NCBI GenBank assembly: GCA_965603285.1
Contig: CBFDCK010000105.1
Span: 1 to 11,380 of the forward strand
Source of the DNA: JAUWPO01 sp965603285
Lineage (GTDB): Bacteria; Chloroflexota; Anaerolineae; Anaerolineales; UBA4823
Length of the DNA: 11,380 nucleotides
Reading direction: 5' to 3'
In this document: positions 5,384 through 11,380 of the stretch, piece after piece
Layout: every line of letters begins with the position of its first letter
How positions within the stretch are numbered: the stretch's first letter is position 1
The notes under the pieces: generated by a model
What the model saw: the letters and a program-made list of their open reading frames with translations, nothing else
What the model was told of the DNA's origin: nothing
Databases searched by the model: none
Made by a program: the position numbers and the translations under genes

Positions 5384-7792
5384 ATGGTTTTACAAGCGCG
5401 CTGGTCAAAGATTTTAAAGGATATATGGGGTAATAAATCCCGTTCATTGCTGGTAATCATCTCGATCGCGGTGGGTGTTGCCGCGGTTGGGATGATCAAC
5501 AACGCGGCCCGGATTATCCAGCGCGACCTTTACAGTGAATACGAGGCCGGAAATCCAGCCCTGCTGCAGATATATGTCTCTCCATTTGATAAACAACTGG
5601 CAAAAGCGATTGGGGATATGCGTGAGGTCGAGTCTGCACAGGCGATGCGCGTCGTTGGGGCTGCTATCTCTGGCGCGGATGGTCAGTTGGACGATGTTGG
5701 TCTGCATGTCGTCCAGGATTACGACGATATACGTATGGACAAATATATACCAGTGAGCGGATCAGCAAAGCCCGCAATCCGCGAAATCCTGCTGGAAGGA
5801 CAGTCGGCGGATTTATTGGGTTTGCACGTAGGAGATGCAGTCACAGTGGAGATGCCTGACGAGCGCAGGTACAACCTGAACATTGCCGGAATCGTTCACA
5901 ACGTGTACGTGATGCCGTTCGCCCTGCTAGGAGAAGCGACCGGTTACGTCTCGATGGAAACGCTCGAGTGGATGGGAGAAGCGCGCTATTTCAACCGATT
6001 GGATATCATCGTTTCAGACGGTAAAAATGATAAAGAGCACATCATAGAAGTTGGGGGTTTAGCCCGCGATCGGATTATTAAACCAGCCGGTTTCTCGGTT
6101 GCTAAGATTCAAATCCCTGGTTTTGGGTCTGAACCCGGTGAACACTGGGCTCAAAGTCAGATTAAGGGATTTATCTTGATCTTGCAAATAATGAGCGTAC
6201 TGGCGATGTTTTTGAGCGCCGGGTTGGTAATCAACACGGTCTCAGCAATAATCTCCCAACAGATCAAACAAATAGGCATCTTGCGATCCGTCGGTGCCCA
6301 GCGCAGGCAGCTAATCGGGATGTATGTATTCAATGTGCTGGTATTCGGCATATTAGCGGTGATAATCGCGATCCCCATAGGACTGCTGGGTACCTGGTGG
6401 TTGGTCGATTTTGCGGCCTCGTTCTTAAACTTCACCGTCAACCAGATTGATCTACCGCTTTCTGTTCTGCTGATCCAGCTTGGACTCGGTATTCTAATGC
6501 CGGTAGGAGTCGCCCTGGTACCAATTTTGTCTGGGACGCGTATATCGGTTTATGATGCCATTTACCAGTACGGTCTGGGCATTGAAAGTGAGAATGGTTT
6601 GGTTGAACGCCTATTTGGCAAGATCCGCATTCTCACCCCGGAAGTCATACTCGCTTTGAGAAACACTTTCCGCAAGAAAGGCAGGCTGGTTTTCACGCTC
6701 ATAACATTGACACTGGCAGGTGCGATGTTCGTCGCTGTTTTCAGTACCCGTGAATCATTGAACGTCCAGATCAGTCAGGTTGAACGCTACATTGTTTTTG
6801 ACGCTTTACTGCGACTGCCCGGCGGTAGGAGCAAGAATACAGTCGAACGAGAAGCCTTAAGAATCGAGGGTATTTCCGTTGCTGAAGGGTGGGGCAGCGT
6901 TGTTGGGGTCATTGCACACGATGATGATACTGAGAGTGCCGAGTTTGATATCGTCGGTTTGCCATTTGAAACATCCACGATCGACCCGCTGCTGAACGAA
7001 GGGGTTTGGCTTCAGGGAGAGGGGCTAAATCAGATTGTCGTGAATGAAGACTTACTTGACGAAGAACCAGACATCAGGGTCGGTGGCGAAATTGTGCTGG
7101 AAGTTGGCGATAAACAACGTCCTTTTGAAGTGGTTGGTATTGCCTCAAAGCATTTATCTGGACCGCGTATATACATGGATTATGGTGATTTCGAAAGGTT
7201 ATCTGGCAGAAAAAACCAGGTAGACGAAATTCGTGTTCTCGCAGACCCTCATATGATAAGCAGTCCATCCACCCAGGATGAGATTGCGGATCAGCTTGAA
7301 GAGAGGTTTACAAACGCCAGGCTAAATCCCGGTTCCACTTCAACCCGCCATGCATTTTTTGGCAACATCACCGATACCTTTGATATTATTTTGATTGTCT
7401 TGATCGTCATGGCGGTTCTGCTGGCGATCGTTGGTGGGCTCGGATTAACGGGTACAATGGGTATGAACGTGCTTGAGCGCACCCGCGAGATCGGCGTGCT
7501 GCGCGCAGTTGGCGCATCCAACTTATCGGTGAGGCAGGTTGTGGTTATTGAAGGTGTTGTTGTTGGTTTGCTGAGCTGGATATTTGGAGGGATCCTCTCG
7601 GGTCCTTCAAGCTGGGCATTAGCCGGCGCGGTTATCAACACAACTCTGGAGACCGGTTTGAGATTGCGCTATTCATTTTTGGGTCTTTTTATTTGGCTGG
7701 GTATTGTCCTCCTGATAGGTGTGTTTTCCAGCCTCGCCCCTGCACGCAGCGCTACTCGTTTGCGAGTACGCGATGTGTTGGATTACGAATGA
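5384..7792 (+). CDS. ABC exporter permease with two FtsX/MacB-type halves
   Basis: An 802-residue membrane subunit built as an internal duplication. Predicted membrane segments lie at about 21-41, 264-288, 313-340, 360-384, 434-454, 667-690, 719-750 and 764-785. Each half has the order TM, large extracytoplasmic domain (about 45-260 and 458-660), then three TMs. The conserved FtsX segment following the long domain appears twice: QIKQIGILRSVGAQRRQLIG (293-312) and RTREIGVLRAVGAS (699-712). The C-terminus ends in the usual ARSATRLRVRDVLDYE. A fused, double-length permease can form the whole transmembrane unit alone. It lies between the two ATPase genes (7 bases after the first, 30 before the second). 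The substrate is unknown; lipids, lipoproteins, peptides or drugs are all possible. Confidence 0.93.
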   Translation: MVLQARWSKILKDIWGNKSRSLLVIISIAVGVAAVGMINNAARIIQRDLYSEYEAGNPALLQIYVSPFDKQLAKAIGDMREVESAQAMRVVGAAISGADGQLDDVGLHVVQDYDDIRMDKYIPVSGSAKPAIREILLEGQSADLLGLHVGDAVTVEMPDERRYNLNIAGIVHNVYVMPFALLGEATGYVSMETLEWMGEARYFNRLDIIVSDGKNDKEHIIEVGGLARDRIIKPAGFSVAKIQIPGFGSEPGEHWAQSQIKGFILILQIMSVLAMFLSAGLVINTVSAIISQQIKQIGILRSVGAQRRQLIGMYVFNVLVFGILAVIIAIPIGLLGTWWLVDFAASFLNFTVNQIDLPLSVLLIQLGLGILMPVGVALVPILSGTRISVYDAIYQYGLGIESENGLVERLFGKIRILTPEVILALRNTFRKKGRLVFTLITLTLAGAMFVAVFSTRESLNVQISQVERYIVFDALLRLPGGRSKNTVEREALRIEGISVAEGWGSVVGVIAHDDDTESAEFDIVGLPFETSTIDPLLNEGVWLQGEGLNQIVVNEDLLDEEPDIRVGGEIVLEVGDKQRPFEVVGIASKHLSGPRIYMDYGDFERLSGRKNQVDEIRVLADPHMISSPSTQDEIADQLEERFTNARLNPGSTSTRHAFFGNITDTFDIILIVLIVMAVLLAIVGGLGLTGTMGMNVLERTREIGVLRAVGASNLSVRQVVVIEGVVVGLLSWIFGGILSGPSSWALAGAVINTTLETGLRLRYSFLGLFIWLGIVLLIGVFSSLAPARSATRLRVRDVLDYE

Positions 7793-7822
7793 TTGTTTAG
7801 TGATGGATAATTGGGAGAATTT

Positions 7823-8560
7823 ATGAAGCGGGGTAAAAACGGGCGACATGGTGATTCCGGTGCCAAATTAAAATGCACAAATGGATCCCTGATTGAGCTG
7901 TGTGGTGTGGTCAAGGCTTACCACACAGGTGCAGGCGATTTTATTGCCTTGAACGGCATCAACTTGAAAATTGATCCAGGGGAGTTTGTATCCATTATTG
8001 GTAAATCGGGAAGTGGAAAAACCACCTTGATCAACATGCTGACCGGAATTGATAGCCCTACAGATGGTGAAATCTATGTGAACGACACTCCTATTCATGA
8101 CCTCAGCGAGGGGCAGATGGCCAAGTGGCGGGGTAAAAGTGTTGGAGTCGTCTTTCAGTTTTTTCAAATCCTGCCCACGTTAACGGTTTTGGAAAATGTG
8201 ATGTTGCCTATGGGGTTCGCAAATCTTTATACCCGCCAGGAACGCCGGGAGCGCGCAATGCATCTCTTGGACCAGGTTGGTATAGCCGAATATGCCCAAG
8301 AGTTCCCGAGCAGACTTTCTGGCGGTCTGCAGCAGCGCGCCGCTATCGCCCGTTCGCTTGCCAATGATCCACCGATCATCGCTTCGGATGAACCGACGGG
8401 GAATCTCGATTCCCGTTCTGCGGAAACGATCATGAGGTTATTCGAGGATTTAGTCGATAACGGGAAGACAATTCTGATGGTGACTCACGATGGCGAATTA
8501 GCCAGGCGAGCAAATCGCACCATCATGATCGCCGACGGGGAAATCATAAAAAACGATTAG
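7823..8560 (+). CDS. ABC exporter ATPase, MacB/LolD type (second copy)
   Basis: A 245-residue ATPase paralogous to the first copy and clearly homologous along its whole length. Motifs are Walker A GKSGSGKT (60-67), Q112 in VFQFFQILPTL, signature LSGGL (165-169), Walker B IIASDE (185-190), PTGNLDS and switch H222. The signature has L where the first copy and most homologues have Q, and the following stretch reads QQRAAIARS. The start is ATG 7823: gggag (7813-7817) sits 5 bases upstream, inside the longer TTG-started frame, which argues against TTG 7811. The gene ends with TAG followed at once by a second TAG (8561-8563). It most likely pairs with the first ATPase as a heterodimer on the duplicated permease. 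Confidence 0.93.
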   Translation: MKRGKNGRHGDSGAKLKCTNGSLIELCGVVKAYHTGAGDFIALNGINLKIDPGEFVSIIGKSGSGKTTLINMLTGIDSPTDGEIYVNDTPIHDLSEGQMAKWRGKSVGVVFQFFQILPTLTVLENVMLPMGFANLYTRQERRERAMHLLDQVGIAEYAQEFPSRLSGGLQQRAAIARSLANDPPIIASDEPTGNLDSRSAETIMRLFEDLVDNGKTILMVTHDGELARRANRTIMIADGEIIKND

Positions 8561-8563
8561 TAG

Positions 8564-8701
8564 GGGCGGGTCTGGCAGCTCTATTATTATGAGCGTATCA
8601 TCCGCAATGAAAAAGAATTAAATGACATCCGCCATTATATTCTTGATAACCCGTTGAAATGGGAGTGGGACTGTGAGAACCCTGCCACAACCCAAATTTG
8701 A
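8564..8701 (+). pseudogene. C-terminal relic of a REP-associated tyrosine transposase (RAYT, Y1/IS200 superfamily)
   Basis: Reading from 8564 in the same frame as the preceding ATPase gives about 45 codons ending at TGA 8699-8701. They include VWQLYYYERIIRNEKEL and NDIRHYILDNPLKWEWD. This matches the well-known end of RAYT/IS200-like transposases (YxxIIRNExEL...IRxYIxxNPxKW). The HUH motif and catalytic tyrosine regions are absent, so this is only a tail with no start codon of its own. It is a decayed insertion abutting the exporter operon, identified from recognition of the motif without a search. Confidence 0.75.
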
Positions 8702-8711
8702 GACAGCCTCT

Positions 8712-8731
8712 AACCCGCGTAGGCGGGTTTT
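8712..8731 (+). terminator. GC-rich hairpin, likely intrinsic terminator (or REP-like remnant)
   Basis: The arms aacccgc (8712-8718) and gcgggtt (8723-8729) form a perfect 7-bp stem with a 4-base loop, running into a short T-run (8728-8731). It lies 11 bases after the transposase relic and would end the exporter transcript. The T-tract is short. Such hairpins also resemble REP elements or transposon ends, which the neighbouring RAYT relic makes worth considering. Confidence 0.55.
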
Positions 8732-8796
8732 ATACTCTTGCAGCGGTTAATTCATTCGCCCTAATATGGTAAGCGTTGTTACTGGCATGTGGTCTA

Positions 8797-8825
8797 TTGA
8801 CAATATGTCTATAGTGTTGTAAACT
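8797..8825 (+). promoter_or_regulatory. Promoter of the PadR operon
   Basis: A perfect consensus -35 TTGACA (8797-8802) is followed after exactly 17 bases by a -10-like TAAACT (8820-8825, 4/6). Transcription would start near 8832, about 38 bases before the PadR ATG, whose SD is aaaggag (8856-8862). Both boxes overlap the inverted repeat described next. Confidence 0.7.
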
Positions 8826-8836
8826 ATAGACATATT
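8802..8836. promoter_or_regulatory. Perfect 14+14 bp inverted repeat, probable PadR operator
   Basis: aatatgtctatagt (8802-8815) and actatagacatatt (8823-8836) are perfect reverse complements around a 7-base spacer. The element spans from the last base of the -35 box past the -10 box, so a bound dimer would occlude RNA polymerase. The first gene downstream is a PadR regulator, which implies autoregulation of the operon. ATGT and ACAT, known core elements of PadR sites, occur in the two arms, although further apart than in the classical ATGT-N8-ACAT. Confidence 0.75.
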
Positions 8837-8869
8837 TTTTGACCACGGCACTATCAAAGGAGCGTTTAA

Positions 8870-9271
8870 ATGCCAGGTGGATGGGGAACAGGACGCGGTC
8901 TTGGACGCAGGCGACGAGTAATGAGCTTCTTACAGCCCTGCATTTTGTTTATGCTTAAGAGCGGTGAGGCTCACGGATACAGCCTGCTCAATGGGTTAGA
9001 CGAGTTTGGTTTTGACCTCGAGCGTTTGGATCCCAGTTTGGTCTATCGAGCCTTGCGGGACATGGAGGATTCGGGCTGGGTGGTTTCCAACTGGGGTGAG
9101 GAGAGCCGGGGTCCGCAGCGGCGCGTTTACAAAATCCTGCCGGAAGGCGAAGAACACCTGGTGCAATGGGTCGCTGATCTGCGCCGTACGCGCGACGAAA
9201 TTGACCGCTTGCTTTGTGCTTACGAAAACCAAAATCAATCTATAACTCAGGAGAGAAAGGAAGGTGTGTAA
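8870..9271 (+). CDS. PadR family transcriptional regulator
   Basis: A 133-residue regulator. A glycine- and arginine-rich N-terminal tail (1-16, ending RRRR) precedes the PadR winged helix at about 20-95. Family landmarks are LQPCILFMLKSGEAHGYSLL (21-40), LDPSLVYRALRDMEDSGWV (53-71) and the wing with GPQRRVYKILPEGEEHL (81-97). A short C-terminal helix (about 98-120) would serve dimerisation. The start ATG 8870 has aaaggag 7 bases upstream. It is the first gene of the operon behind a palindromic promoter, and its TAA shares its final A with the ATG of the next gene. A repressor role is inferred from the family and operator position; the inducing signal is unknown. Confidence 0.93.
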   Translation: MPGGWGTGRGLGRRRRVMSFLQPCILFMLKSGEAHGYSLLNGLDEFGFDLERLDPSLVYRALRDMEDSGWVVSNWGEESRGPQRRVYKILPEGEEHLVQWVADLRRTRDEIDRLLCAYENQNQSITQERKEGV

Positions 9272-9546
9272 TGCGTAAATTCAAGTGCAACGATTGCCAG
9301 AACAAATTTGAAGTACCCTTCGGAGAGGGCGGCCGCGGGGCGGACATGGTTTGTCCGAAGTGCGCCAGTCAGAACGTTCACCGCACATGGGATGATTCGC
9401 TTATGGGTGCCCTAAATTGGGGGCGCCGATCAGGTGGACAAGGTCAAGGGCGTGGTCAAGGGCGTGGTCGAGGGGGCCGCGGTTGGTGGGCGAGTTCAGA
9501 AGAGCCTCAGAAAGAAGCAGAGCTGAAGAACGGAGATCAGTTATGA
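9271..9546 (+). CDS. Small zinc-ribbon protein with RG-rich tail (FmdB-like)
   Basis: A 91-residue protein. The N-terminal ribbon has two CxxC knuckles, C6/C9 and C28/C31 (FKCNDCQ and VCPKCAS), as in FmdB-type zinc ribbons. Residues 51-72 are a low-complexity GR/GQ tail (GQGQGRGQGRGRGGRG) followed by an acidic end. At the DNA level the tail holds two exact tandem copies of ggtcaagggcgt (9442-9453 and 9454-9465). The start is ATG 9271, which overlaps the PadR stop and has ggagagaaaggaagg just upstream. The frame is open further back to 9214 but that lies within padR. Its ATGA stop-start overlaps the NifX-like gene by 4 bases, so the two are translationally coupled. The function is unknown; metal or nucleic-acid binding is plausible. 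Confidence 0.85.
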   Translation: MRKFKCNDCQNKFEVPFGEGGRGADMVCPKCASQNVHRTWDDSLMGALNWGRRSGGQGQGRGQGRGRGGRGWWASSEEPQKEAELKNGDQL

Positions 9547-9917
9547 AGCTGGTGATCAGCGCCGATGGACCGCAGCTCGAAGCACAGCTCGATGCGCGCT
9601 ATGGTCGCTGCGCTTACTTCATCTTTGTTGACACCGAGACTCATGCATGGGAAGCATCCCCAAATCCGGCGATCAATGCAAGAGGTGGGGCTGGCACCCA
9701 GGCTGCCCAGTTCATCGCCAACCAGGGAGCGCAGGCGGTCATAAGTGGGCACTTCGGTCCAAACGCTTTTGAGGCGCTGGATGCTGCTGGTATAAAAATG
9801 TACGCGGCGGCAGGGGGGCGTGTTGAATCCGTTGTGGAAGAATTTTCGTCCGGACAGCTTAAGAAGGTAACCGCGCCTGGCAAATCAAGACACCACGGCG
9901 GTCGAGGGCGTCGTTGA
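9543..9917 (+). CDS. NifX/NifB-domain protein (dinitrogenase Fe-Mo cofactor family, MTH1175-like)
   Basis: A 124-residue single-domain protein of the Nitro_FeMo-Co family, the group that in NifX, NifY and the Desulfovibrio orange protein binds metal-sulfur clusters. The domain covers about 1-110: MKLVISADGPQLEAQLDARY(G), then FIFVDTETHAWE, then GGAGTQAAQFIANQGAQAVI (48-67) and SGHFGPNAFEALDAAGIKMY (68-87). C23, H70 and the tail H117-H118 are possible ligands. The C-terminus (HHGGRGRR) is basic. The start is ATG 9543, overlapping the zinc-ribbon stop; the open frame back to 9417 is a shadow. No nif structural genes are nearby, so nitrogenase assembly is not supported. Linked MinD-type ATPases suggest cofactor or cluster handling. 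Confidence 0.9.
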   Translation: MKLVISADGPQLEAQLDARYGRCAYFIFVDTETHAWEASPNPAINARGGAGTQAAQFIANQGAQAVISGHFGPNAFEALDAAGIKMYAAAGGRVESVVEEFSSGQLKKVTAPGKSRHHGGRGRR

Positions 9918-9928
9918 ACGGGAGTTCC

Positions 9929-10855
9929 ATGGTCATTGCGGTTGCCAGCGGCAAGGGCGGCACTGGTAAGACTACCATAGCTACCAGCCTGGCTCTGGCA
10001 GTATCCCCAGCCTCGACGACATTCCTCGATTGTGACGTTGAAGCGCCTAACGCCCATTTCTTCCTGGAGCCGACCTTCTCGAAGCATGAAGAGGTGGGAT
10101 TGCTGATCCCACAGGTGGACGAAGAGCGCTGCACCGCTTGCGGTCGTTGTGCCGAGGTTTGCCAATATCATGCCATTGTCGTGCTGGCGGGTAAGGTGCT
10201 CGTCTTCCCCGAGCTGTGTCATGGTTGCGGAAGTTGTACGCTCAACTGTCCAGAAGACGCCATCAAGGAAGTCCCCGATGTTTTAGGCATGCTGGAAGGT
10301 GGACGCACTGCGAGCGGCATCAACTTTGCCCGTGGTGTGTTGAACGTGGGCGAACCGATGGCCGTGCCGGTCATCCGTCAGCTCAAAGCTTGGCAGCCAG
10401 TTCAAGACGGTGAAATTGTGATCCGGGACGTGCCGCCTGGAACTTCATGTCCCGTGGTCGAATCCATCCGGGGTGCGGACTTTGTAGTGCTGGTTACAGA
10501 GCCGACACCATTCGGTTTACACGACCTGCGGCTGGCTGCCCAGTTAGTGCGCGATCTTGAACTGCCGGCAGGGGTGATAGTGAACCGGGACGGGATTGGC
10601 GATAGGCAGGTAGATGATTACTGCCGTGAAGCGGGTCTGCCGATCATGATGCGCATTCCTCTGGATCGCCGTATCGCCGAAGCTCTTGCACAAGGGGATA
10701 TTTTGGTCGAAGCTTTTCCGGAATACCTGCCCAGCTTCCAGGACCTGTATGCCCAAATCCGTATATTGGTAGAGGCTGGTACGGGCAGTAAACTTCAAAC
10801 TCGATCTCCAGGAATTGAGATTGTGTCCCTGCAAGGAATTCGGGGAACGGAATGA
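9929..10855 (+). CDS. MinD/Mrp-type P-loop ATPase with inserted ferredoxin domain (first copy)
   Basis: A 308-residue SIMIBI-class ATPase. It has deviant Walker A GKGGTGKTT (8-16), Walker A' FLDCDVEAPN (32-41), and a later switch/Walker B region DVPPGTSCPV (167-176). Between them (about 64-112) sits a two-cluster ferredoxin: C68-xx-C71-xx-C74-xxx-C78 and C97-xx-C100-xx-C103-xxx-C107-P, enough for two [4Fe-4S] clusters. ATP-driven conformational change linked to electron or cluster transfer is the usual proposal for this family; its job is not settled. ATG 9929 is preferred because the protein then starts directly with MVIAVASGKGG, as homologues do, and gggag lies just upstream. TTG 9914, overlapping the NifX-like stop, is an alternative. 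The stop overlaps the next ATPase by 4 bases. Confidence 0.92.
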   Translation: MVIAVASGKGGTGKTTIATSLALAVSPASTTFLDCDVEAPNAHFFLEPTFSKHEEVGLLIPQVDEERCTACGRCAEVCQYHAIVVLAGKVLVFPELCHGCGSCTLNCPEDAIKEVPDVLGMLEGGRTASGINFARGVLNVGEPMAVPVIRQLKAWQPVQDGEIVIRDVPPGTSCPVVESIRGADFVVLVTEPTPFGLHDLRLAAQLVRDLELPAGVIVNRDGIGDRQVDDYCREAGLPIMMRIPLDRRIAEALAQGDILVEAFPEYLPSFQDLYAQIRILVEAGTGSKLQTRSPGIEIVSLQGIRGTE

Positions 10856-11380
10856 ATAATGGAATGAAACAACTGGTTATTCTGAGCGGTAAAGGCGGCA
10901 CTGGGAAAACCTGTGTGACAGCAGCCCTTGCGCATCTGGCAGCCGAAGATAAACGACCAGTCTCAGTTGTGTTGGCTGACGCTGACGTGGATGCAGCCAA
11001 CCTGGAGCTTTTAATAAAACCGAGCATCCTGGAAAGAAAGGATTTCCGGGGTGGACAGATAGCCGTTATCAACCAGGAAACCTGTGAAGGTTGCGGCGAG
11101 TGCGCGGCTGTTTGCCGTTTCGACGCAGTTTATGAAAAAAAAGGCGTCTATCAGGTTGATCCCATTGCCTGTGATGGCTGTGCGGCGTGTGTTTACCAGT
11201 GTCCCATACAAGCCATTACAATGCATGAACAAGTAGTTGGGCAGTGGTTCCGTTCCGAGAGCCGCTACGGACCGTTGTTCCATGCCGCCTTGCGCCCAGC
11301 TCAGGATAATTCTGGCAAATTGGTCACGCTGGTCAAGCAGCATGCTCGGCTGTTGGCCATGGACGAGGGTCACGAATTAG
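10852..11380 (+). CDS. MinD/Mrp-type P-loop ATPase with inserted ferredoxin domain (second copy, 3' partial)
   Basis: An open frame of 176 codons that runs off the right edge, so the Walker B half is not visible. It parallels the preceding gene: deviant Walker A GKGGTGKT (13-20), Walker A' VLADADVDAANLEL (40-53), and ferredoxin motifs C78-xx-C81-xx-C84-xxx-C88 and C107-xx-C110-xx-C113-xxx-C117-P. The residue after the P-loop is C21 where T is usual. The start is ATG 10852, overlapping the previous stop (ATGA) with gggga 5 bases upstream. The internal ATG 10864 (MKQLVILSGKGG) is a possible alternative. Tandem paralogues of this kind usually occur as pairs and probably form a heterodimer. Confidence 0.9.
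   Translation, partial: MNNGMKQLVILSGKGGTGKTCVTAALAHLAAEDKRPVSVVLADADVDAANLELLIKPSILERKDFRGGQIAVINQETCEGCGECAAVCRFDAVYEKKGVYQVDPIACDGCAACVYQCPIQAITMHEQVVGQWFRSESRYGPLFHAALRPAQDNSGKLVTLVKQHARLLAMDEGHEL

Noticed and set aside
8558..8701. Read-through fusion of the second ATPase with the RAYT tail (same frame)
   Set aside because: Two consecutive TAG stops separate them and the ATPase is already complete; the shared frame has a one-in-three chance.
9214..9270. Earlier start for the zinc-ribbon protein
   Set aside because: It lies inside padR; ATG 9271 overlaps the padR stop and has a purine-rich SD region just upstream.
9641..10222. 193-codon antisense frame opposite the NifX-like and first ATPase genes
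   Set aside because: It covers two well-supported plus-strand genes with intact motifs and is a composition shadow.
9543..11380. Nitrogenase cofactor (nif) gene cluster
   Set aside because: No nifH, D, K, E, N or radical-SAM nifB is present; the NifX-like domain alone does not imply nitrogen fixation.

Overview
The window looks like ordinary chromosomal DNA from an anaerobic bacterium of middling GC content. Gene content would fit Chloroflexota (Anaerolineae): TetR with a tandem-FtsX exporter, PadR with ferredoxin-bearing MinD-type ATPases, and a GxxExxY gene. No taxonomic marker is present, so this placement is a low-confidence inference.

Left part (1-2768, plus strand). A GNAT acetyltransferase fused to a TPR-like tail runs in from the left edge. 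A gap of about 340 bases follows, GC-rich first and then AT-rich. Next comes a GxxExxY (PD-(D/E)XK-like) gene bracketed by repeats built on a 'cgcagattacacag' unit, in direct and inverted orientation. After it lie a small AhpD/carboxymuconolactone-decarboxylase-like protein with a CxxCxxxH site and a TM1367-type cyclophilin-like protein.

Middle part (2781-8560). A TetR regulator and a protein with a P-II-like domain plus two CBS domains lie on the minus strand, probably in one transcript. Divergent from them is a three-gene exporter operon of MacB/LolCDE type: ATPase, 802-residue permease with two FtsX-type halves, second ATPase. The roughly 200-base divergent region carries several inverted and direct repeats that could be operators for the TetR protein. 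The likely picture is a TetR-controlled efflux or lipid/lipoprotein-type exporter whose two non-identical ATPases serve one double-length permease.

Junction (8561-8869). Directly after the exporter lies an unannotated C-terminal relic of a REP-associated tyrosine transposase (RAYT, IS200/Y1 superfamily). A GC-rich hairpin follows, which may be a terminator or a REP-like remnant. Then comes a very clear promoter whose core is buried in a perfect 14+14 bp inverted repeat.

Right part (8870-11380, plus strand). A tightly packed operon with overlapping or closely spaced genes: PadR regulator, small zinc-ribbon protein with an RG-rich tail, NifX/NifB-domain (dinitrogenase Fe-Mo cofactor) protein, and two MinD/Mrp-type ATPases each with an inserted two-[4Fe-4S] ferredoxin module; the second runs off the right edge. 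The last three resemble the MinD + NifX-like core of the Desulfovibrio orange-protein (ORP) loci and MTH1175-type clusters. The likely theme is ATP- and Fe-S-dependent handling of a metal or metal-sulfur cofactor, repressed by PadR. This operon is the best candidate for an under-described system here.
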